From assembly GCA_038329965.1 (NCBI GenBank), contig JBBQNN010000057.1, positions 1 through 27,371 on the forward strand: a stretch of 27,371 nucleotides of DNA. The letters run 5' to 3'. Numbering within the stretch: position 1 is the first letter of the stretch; each line of letters starts with the position of its first letter. Shown here piece after piece: positions 6,538 to 11,264 of this stretch. The translations under genes and the position numbers were made by a program. The notes beneath the pieces are model-generated. The model saw only the letters and a program-made list of their open reading frames with translations. It was not told where the DNA came from and did not search any database. Source of the DNA: QHCA01 sp003244095. GTDB taxonomy: Bacteria; Actinomycetota; Actinomycetes; Mycobacteriales; QHCA01.

Positions 6538-7503
6538 GTGAATGTCCCCTTCTGGGCGTGGCTGGTCACCATCGCCGTGCTGCTGTCGCTTCTTGCCGCC
6601 GACCTGCTCATCTCGGGCCGCGGCGAGCACGACGTGTCGATGCGCGAGGCGGCGATCTCGGTCAGCGGTTACGTCCTGCTGGCCGTCGTGTTCGGCGTGG
6701 GCCTGCTCGCGGTGGAGGGCCCGAGGTACTCCGGGGAGTTCTTTGCCGGGTGGGTGACCGAGTACAGCCTGTCCGTCGACAACCTGTTCGTCTTCGTGGT
6801 CATCATGGCCGCCTTCCGCGTCCCGCAGGCCAACCAGCGCAACGTGCTCGTCGTGGGTATCGTGCTCGCCCTGGTCCTGCGCGGTGTCTTCATCGCGCTC
6901 GGGGCGCAGGTGATCACGCGGTTCGAGTGGACCTTCTACGCCTTCGGCGCGTTCCTCATCTTCACCGCCTACAAGCTGGCGTTCGGCAGGTCCGATACCG
7001 GCTTCACGGAGAATCTGGCCCTCCGGCTGACCCGGCGGGTGCTGCCGACGACCGAGGAGTACCACGGCACCCAGGTCCTGGCCCGGGTGGGCGGCCGGCT
7101 GCGGGTCACGCCGATGCTGATCGTCATGGTGGCGATCGGCAGCACCGACCTCCTCTTCGCACTCGACTCGATCCCGGCGATCTTCGGCCTGACCAAGGAG
7201 CCCTACCTGGTGTTCACGGCCAACGCGTTCGCGCTGCTCGGCCTGCTGCGGCTGTACTTCCTCATCGGCGGCCTGCTCGACCGGCTGGTCTACCTCAGCG
7301 TGGGCTTGTCGGTGATCTTGGGCTTCATCGGTGTCAAGTTGGTGCTCGAGGCGCTGCACGGCTCTGGAGTGTCCTGGGCGGTGACCATCCCGGTCTGGGT
7401 GTCCCTGGCCGTGGTGATCTCTGTCCTTGCCGCTACGACGGTGGCCAGCTTGCTCAAGGTGCGCCGCGACGGCGTGCGGCGGCCGATCGCGCCTCCCGGC
7501 TGA
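6538..7503 (+). CDS. TerC/Alx-family integral membrane protein, probable Mn2+ exporter
   Basis: This 321-residue polytopic membrane protein has about eight or nine hydrophobic segments (for example residues 6-25, 41-60, 79-92). The acidic family signature EYSLSVDNLFVF is near 75-86, and the paired motif STDLLFALDSIPAIFG starts at 202. Together these place conserved acidic and polar residues inside the membrane. TerC proteins were named for tellurite resistance, but members under yybP-ykoY riboswitches (Alx, MeeF/YceF) export manganese, which fits the riboswitch here. The GTG at 6538 is chosen over the upstream frame start because GGAGG lies 9 nt before it and the upstream residues are riboswitch. 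The stop codon at 7501-7503 directly abuts the stop of the convergent NlpC/P60 gene, so there is no terminator between them. Confidence 0.93.
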   Translation: MNVPFWAWLVTIAVLLSLLAADLLISGRGEHDVSMREAAISVSGYVLLAVVFGVGLLAVEGPRYSGEFFAGWVTEYSLSVDNLFVFVVIMAAFRVPQANQRNVLVVGIVLALVLRGVFIALGAQVITRFEWTFYAFGAFLIFTAYKLAFGRSDTGFTENLALRLTRRVLPTTEEYHGTQVLARVGGRLRVTPMLIVMVAIGSTDLLFALDSIPAIFGLTKEPYLVFTANAFALLGLLRLYFLIGGLLDRLVYLSVGLSVILGFIGVKLVLEALHGSGVSWAVTIPVWVSLAVVISVLAATTVASLLKVRRDGVRRPIAPPG

Positions 7504-8388
7504 CTACCACCGGCCCGCGGCGACGAGGTGCTCGAGCCGTTGCGGGGACAGGGGTTCGAGCTCGACCACCCTGCCGGTCTCCGGTGCGTGCAGCATCCGG
7601 CCGTCGCCGGCGCAGATCCCGACATGGTGGATGGCCTTGCCCGGCCGGGCGAAGAACAGCAGGTCCCCGGGCCTGGCCTGTGCCGGGTCGATCCGGGCCG
7701 CCTCGGTGGCGGCCTGATCGTGCGCGTCCCGGGGGACCGTGACGCGGTAGCGCCGGAGGAGCAGGTAGACCAACCCCGAACAGTCCAGTCCCAGCCCTGA
7801 GGTGCCTCCCCACAGGTACGGCAGGCCGCGGAACAGGCCGGCCGCGGCGAGCAGGCCGGCAGCGGCCGGCAGGCCGGACGGGTCGACGGCCACCGCGTCG
7901 GTCGCGACCCATGCGGTGCCAGGGTGCCCCGGGGTGTGCACCGGCAGCCAGTCGCCATCGGCCGGCCCGGCGACCGGCAGTGCGGTGGCGAAGCTGACGT
8001 CGTGGACCACCGCCGGCCCCGACGGGGATCCGTGCAGGGCCGTCACCGGCCGGCTGACCACGGCGATCGCGGTGCCCTGTGGCGATGCCCGGTCGGCCAG
8101 CTGGGCGGTCGGCAGCCAGCCCGGGTAGCCGCGAGGGTCCCGCGAGCTGGGCTGACCGGGGAGCACGACCCGCGACCAGCCGGCGCGCTCCTCGTCGACC
8201 AGCACCGCGTCGCCGAGCAGTGCCTGCGACTCGGCCCGCCCGTGCAGGTCGAGCCGATCGGCATCGCTCATCCGTACCGTCCATGCACGAACGTCGGAGG
8301 GAGTCGCGAGGGCGGGGGCGTCCAGGGATCGCGGGGCGTCCGGGCCGGCCCACAGCGTCGCCGTGGCGACGGCGACCACGGTTGTCAT
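7504..8388 (-). CDS. NlpC/P60 endopeptidase, YkfC-like (gamma-D-Glu-diamino acid peptidase)
   Basis: This 294-residue protein has two SH3b-like modules (about residues 45-100 and 105-170) followed by an NlpC/P60 catalytic domain. Catalytic Cys203 is in YLWGGTSGLGLDCSGL, His255 in HHVGIC and the third residue His267 in MLHAPETG. The Cys-His-His spacing (52 and 12) is close to that of Bacillus YkfC. Such enzymes cut the gamma-D-Glu/diamino acid bond of murein peptides that have a free N-terminal L-Ala, releasing L-Ala-D-Glu. There is no clear signal peptide; the first 13 residues (MTTVVAVATATLW) are only weakly hydrophobic, so a cytoplasmic recycling role is likelier than a secreted one. The ATG overlaps the stop of the epimerase gene by 4 nt (ATGA). 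The pairing with a dipeptide epimerase repeats the ykfB-ykfC arrangement and strongly supports muropeptide salvage. Confidence 0.9.
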   Translation of the reverse strand: MTTVVAVATATLWAGPDAPRSLDAPALATPSDVRAWTVRMSDADRLDLHGRAESQALLGDAVLVDEERAGWSRVVLPGQPSSRDPRGYPGWLPTAQLADRASPQGTAIAVVSRPVTALHGSPSGPAVVHDVSFATALPVAGPADGDWLPVHTPGHPGTAWVATDAVAVDPSGLPAAAGLLAAAGLFRGLPYLWGGTSGLGLDCSGLVYLLLRRYRVTVPRDAHDQAATEAARIDPAQARPGDLLFFARPGKAIHHVGICAGDGRMLHAPETGRVVELEPLSPQRLEHLVAAGRW

Positions 8389-9461
8389 GAGGTCAACCCG
8401 TCGATGCCGAGCCCGGGCGCGTCGGGGAGTACGACGTGCGCCCCGTCGTAGCGCAGCCCGCCGCTGACCGGGGAGGCGGACAGCCACCACGCGGCGTCGA
8501 GGTCGTCGACCGCGGCCGACCGCGACACCGTCGCCAGGCTGGCGACGGCACCCAGCCCGACGTGGGTCTCCATCATCGAGCCGAGCAGGACACCGGTGCC
8601 GCTGGCCTGGGCGACGGCCAGCAACCGGCGGGCCGGCGCGATCCCCCCGCACTTCGCCAGCTTGACGTTGACCAGGTCGGCCGCGCGGCGTCGGATGATC
8701 TCCAGCAGGTCCTGGGCCGACCACACGCTCTCGTCGGCCAGGACCGGCGTGGATACGTGTGCCGTCACGAACGCGAGGCCGTCGAGGTCACCGGCGGCGA
8801 CCGGCTGCTCGACCAGCTCCAGGTCGAGGCCGGCGTCCTCCATGGCCCGGATCGCGCGTACCGCCGCGCGCGGCGTCCAGCCCTGGTTGGCGTCCACCCG
8901 GAGCACGGCGGCGGGTCCGGCCGTGGCCCGGATCAGGCGCAGCCGTTCGACGTCGTCGGCCGTGCCGTCGCCGAGCTTGATCTTGAGTACGCCGAAACCC
9001 TCGGCCAGGCGCTTCTTGGCCGCCACCGCCATGTCCTGCGGCGGGCCGGCGGCCAGGGTCACGTCGGTGGGCACCCGCAGGCTGCCCGACCCCAGGAGCC
9101 GGGGGAGCGGGATGCCCATCCGCCGCGCGGCCAGGTCGTGCAGGGCGCAGTCGACGGCGGCCTTGGCAGCGGTGTTGCCCACGATCGCCTGCTCGACCGC
9201 GGAGCACACCGCGACCAGATCGTCCGGATGCCGGCCGAGCACGGTCTCGCGCAGTGGGCCGGTCACCGCTGCCTCGATGCTCGCCACCGAGTCGCCGGTC
9301 ACCTTCCACGTCGCCGCGCCCTCACCCCAGCCGGCCCGGCCGGCGCCGTCCACGATCTCCACCAGGACGCTGTCGACCGCGTGCACCGTCCGGATCGCGG
9401 TGACGAAGGGCGTGTGGAGCGGCACCCGCACCACATGCGCCCGCACCTCACGGATGCTCAC
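8385..9461 (-). CDS. L-Ala-D/L-Glu epimerase (enolase superfamily, YkfB-like)
   Basis: The enzyme epimerises L-Ala-D-Glu from murein to L-Ala-L-Glu so that it can enter normal metabolism. The 358-residue protein has the enolase-superfamily layout. The capping domain carries Arg24 (TPFVTAIRTV). The barrel has catalytic Lys160/Lys162 (LKIKLG), metal ligands Asp190 (DANQGW), Glu218 (VEQPV) and Asp243 (LADES), and Lys267 (NVKLAKCGG). The substrate-amine motif Asp320-x-Asp322 (DLDAAWW) is present. Apart from the arginine, these positions are one residue off those I recall for Bacillus subtilis YkfB, which supports the specificity and not only the superfamily. The GTG at 9461 is preferred: homology starts there and a TAGGGT -10 box ends 7 nt upstream, giving a leaderless start. 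It is translationally coupled to the downstream NlpC/P60 gene. Confidence 0.92.
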   Translation of the reverse strand: MSIREVRAHVVRVPLHTPFVTAIRTVHAVDSVLVEIVDGAGRAGWGEGAATWKVTGDSVASIEAAVTGPLRETVLGRHPDDLVAVCSAVEQAIVGNTAAKAAVDCALHDLAARRMGIPLPRLLGSGSLRVPTDVTLAAGPPQDMAVAAKKRLAEGFGVLKIKLGDGTADDVERLRLIRATAGPAAVLRVDANQGWTPRAAVRAIRAMEDAGLDLELVEQPVAAGDLDGLAFVTAHVSTPVLADESVWSAQDLLEIIRRRAADLVNVKLAKCGGIAPARRLLAVAQASGTGVLLGSMMETHVGLGAVASLATVSRSAAVDDLDAAWWLSASPVSGGLRYDGAHVVLPDAPGLGIDGLTS

Positions 9462-9468
9462 CCGCCCG

Positions 9469-9474
9469 ACCCTA
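9469..9474 (-). promoter_or_regulatory. -10 element of the epimerase-NlpC/P60 operon
   Basis: On the minus strand TAGGGT is followed by 7 bases and the GTG start of the epimerase. This is the spacing of a leaderless actinobacterial gene. No convincing -35 is visible. Confidence 0.5.
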
Positions 9475-9496
9475 TCCGCGCTTCGCACCCCCCACC

Positions 9497-9513
9497 CCCG
9501 GCAAAGAGCCGGG
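9497..9513 (-). terminator. Weak hairpin between serine hydrolase and epimerase operon
   Basis: CCCGGC (9497-9502) and GCCGGG (9508-9513) form a 6 bp stem with a 5-base loop. It could attenuate transcription arriving from the serine hydrolase gene, but it has no U-tract. Confidence 0.35.
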
Positions 9514-9529
9514 ACGGGCCGCCCACGAT

Positions 9530-9634
9530 TTCCGGGAACGTGGGGTCCCGACGCCGAGCGCACTCAACGACTTCCGGGAAGACGCTGGATTGGCGACCGC
9601 GAAAGTGACGCTTTCCGGGAAGACGCTGGTTTGG
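9530..9634. repeat. Three TTCCGGGAA elements with 41-42 bp periodicity
   Basis: TTCCGGGAA occurs at 9530-9538, 9572-9580 and 9613-9621. The start-to-start distances are 42 and 41 bp, about four turns of B-DNA. Each core is a dyad (TTCC-G-GGAA). Copies two and three extend for 22 bp with one mismatch, adding GACGCTGG then A or T then TTGG. Copies one and three are each followed by GGGTCCCG. They fill the 191 bp gap upstream of the epimerase operon and downstream of the serine hydrolase. They could be operators for a dimeric regulator on one face of the helix, or a small dispersed repeat. Confidence 0.75.
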
Positions 9635-9652
9635 AGCGGGTCCCGTCCTCCG

Positions 9653-10468
9653 CTACGTGAGCGAGTGGCGGTCGGCCCATCCGGCGGCGGAGATGTCCGG
9701 GATGAGCTCGGCGGCTGTCGCCACCTCCGTCGTGCACACCACCAGGACGTACGGCTGCGCGTCAGCCGGCCGGACGAGGGCAGCGTCGTGCAGCACGCCG
9801 TCGACCCAGCCCCCCTTGCTCGCCACGTACGTGCCAGCCGGCAGGCCGGCCGGGATCCCGTCGAGGTACTCCTGCGCGGCCAGCACGTCCAGCATCTGGG
9901 CGCAGGCCGCCGGCGAGCCCGCGCGATCGTCGGCCAGGGCGCCGAGAACGGCGGCGAGGTCGCGGGCGGTGACCACGTTGGACGTACCGTTCGCAGCGGC
10001 GGCGTCGTCGCAGATCGGCCGTCGCATCGCCGAGCCGACCGCCCCGCAGGCGTCCAGAGCGGCCGCCACCGCCGCCAACCCGACCTGATCCAGCAGCAGG
10101 TTGGTGGCCAGGTTGCTGCTGCGCACGATCATCCGCCGGGCCAGCCAGCGCAGGGAAGCCGTCCCGCCGAGGCGCTCCCACGGCTCCTCGTCGTTGTCGT
10201 ACCCGCGGTCCAGGACGAACCGTCCGCCGCCCACGGACCCGAACTCCGGTCCCACCTTAACCGTCGAGTCGAGGTCGAGACTCCCGGCGGCGGACTGCCG
10301 GTATGCCGCCACCAGCAGGGCCAACTTGATCGTGCTCGCGGCGTAGTGCTCCACGGCGGCCAGGCGGGCATGGGCAGGGGGGCCGCCGGGCCGCCCGTAC
10401 CAGATGGAGACGGTGCCACCCGTCTCGCCGAGCCGCCCGTCGAGCGCCCCGAGCGCCTCCGGGCTCAC
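9653..10468 (-). CDS. Class A beta-lactamase-like serine hydrolase
   Basis: This 271-residue protein has the penicillin-recognising serine hydrolase fold. SxxK is at 45-48 (STIK), SxN at 117-119 (SSN, in VRSSNLATNLLLD) and KxG at 218-220 (KGG, in ASKGGWVDG), in the right order and spacing for class A beta-lactamases. I cannot find the omega-loop ExxLN motif that supplies the deacylating Glu of true class A enzymes, and there is no signal peptide, so antibiotic hydrolysis is doubtful. It may be a cytoplasmic amidase or peptidase. The GTG at 10468 overlaps the stop of the upstream MBL gene (GTGA), implying co-translation; a GTG at 10486 is an alternative start. The nearby murein-peptide genes make a peptidoglycan-fragment substrate conceivable, but a ~190 bp gap with its own promoter signals separates them. 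Confidence 0.85.
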   Translation of the reverse strand: MSPEALGALDGRLGETGGTVSIWYGRPGGPPAHARLAAVEHYAASTIKLALLVAAYRQSAAGSLDLDSTVKVGPEFGSVGGGRFVLDRGYDNDEEPWERLGGTASLRWLARRMIVRSSNLATNLLLDQVGLAAVAAALDACGAVGSAMRRPICDDAAAANGTSNVVTARDLAAVLGALADDRAGSPAACAQMLDVLAAQEYLDGIPAGLPAGTYVASKGGWVDGVLHDAALVRPADAQPYVLVVCTTEVATAAELIPDISAAGWADRHSLT

Positions 10469-11136
10469 CAGCCGCGGGCGCGCCACTCCGGCACGGCCGA
10501 CCGTTCGGCGCCCAGGGTGGTGTCGCCGCCGTGCCCCGGGTAGACCCAGGTGTCGTCGGGCATGGCCTCGAAGAGCTTGTGCTCCACGTCGTCGATCAGC
10601 GTCGCGAACGCCTCGGCATCGCCGCCGGTGTTGCCCACGCCGCCCGGGAACAGCGAGTCGCCGGTGAACAGGTGGGTGCTGCCCTCGGGATCGTCGTAGC
10701 GCAGCGCGACGGAGCCGGGCGTGTGGCCGCGCAGGTGGATCACGCTGAGCCTGGCGCCGCCGACCGTCACGGTGTCGCCGTCCTCCACGAGCCTGGACGG
10801 GGCGACCGGCAGGGAACCGGCATCGAGCGGGTGCGCCACCGTCGCTGCGCCGGTCTGTCCGGCGACCTCGGCCAGGCCCTGCCAGTGGTCGCCGTGCTGG
10901 TGGGTGGTCACGATCGTGTCGAGGCGGCCGTCCGGCACCAGCTCGAGCAGGCGGGCCGCCTCGTTGGCGGCGTCGATGAGCAACGTCTCGCCGCTACCGG
11001 GATCGCGCAGCAGGTAGGCGTTGTTGTTCATCGGGCCGACCGCGATCTTGGTGATCTCCAGGCCGGGCAGCCGCCGGACCTCCGCGGGCCCGCCCACTGT
11101 CACGTCGCCGGTGTAGTCGCTCGTGGCTGCCATCAT
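10465..11136 (-). CDS. MBL-fold metallo-hydrolase (glyoxalase II-like)
   Basis: This 223-residue protein has the metallo-beta-lactamase fold. The HxHxDH metal motif is at 79-84 (HQHGDH), with LRGHTPGS for the next ligand, the bridging Asp in TGDSLFPGG, and a final His in YPGHGGDT. All ligands for a binuclear site are present. The sequence pattern is of the hydroxyacylglutathione hydrolase/thiolesterase-like branch, but the substrate cannot be told from sequence. In many actinobacteria an MBL-fold gene of this type lies divergent from uvrA, as here. Two adjacent ATG codons (11136 and 11133) could start it, and no strong Shine-Dalgarno is visible. Its stop overlaps the start of the serine hydrolase gene, so the two probably form one operon. 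Confidence 0.92.
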   Translation of the reverse strand: MMAATSDYTGDVTVGGPAEVRRLPGLEITKIAVGPMNNNAYLLRDPGSGETLLIDAANEAARLLELVPDGRLDTIVTTHQHGDHWQGLAEVAGQTGAATVAHPLDAGSLPVAPSRLVEDGDTVTVGGARLSVIHLRGHTPGSVALRYDDPEGSTHLFTGDSLFPGGVGNTGGDAEAFATLIDDVEHKLFEAMPDDTWVYPGHGGDTTLGAERSAVPEWRARGW

Positions 11137-11140
11137 GCGT

Positions 11141-11198
11141 CCATTCTGACAGCGTCATCCAGCCATCCTGGCTGCGCCCATTTCAGCCATTCTGCCTG
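11141..11198. repeat. Three CCATYCTG repeats in the MBL/uvrA divergent promoter region
   Basis: CCATTCTG at 11141-11148, CCATCCTG at 11163-11170 and CCATTCTG at 11187-11194, spaced 22 and 24 bp. The last two belong to 15 bp near-repeats (11160-11174 and 11184-11198, 13 of 15 identical). The first of these is itself a palindrome, CAGCCA-TCC-TGGCTG. They sit between the MBL start and the uvrA damage promoter, so they look like regulator sites. Confidence 0.5.
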
Positions 11199-11207
11199 GG
11201 GAAGAAA

Positions 11208-11230
11208 CTGTCGGACCCCACCGCTAGATT
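11208..11230 (+). promoter_or_regulatory. PafBC-type DNA-damage promoter of uvrA
   Basis: CTGTCGGACC at 11208-11217, 7 bases, then TAGATT at 11225-11230. The layout and spacing are the same as in the uvrB element, and the two share TGTCRGACCC. It fits the LexA-independent RecA-NDp/PafBC class. A transcript would start near 11237, leaving a ~28 nt leader that contains the uvrA ribosome binding site. Confidence 0.72.
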
Positions 11231-11264
11231 GAGGAGTCCCCCAAGTCCGACCGAAAGGAGGCCT

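Noticed and set aside
9530..9634. The TTCCGGGAA series as a CRISPR array
   Set aside because: Only three units, the shared core is 9 bp (22 bp in two copies), the intervening sequence is about 19 bp and no cas gene is near.
11229..11264. TTG at 11229 as the uvrA start
   Set aside because: It overlaps the -10 element, while the GTG at 11265 has AAAGGAGG and begins the conserved UvrA N-terminus.
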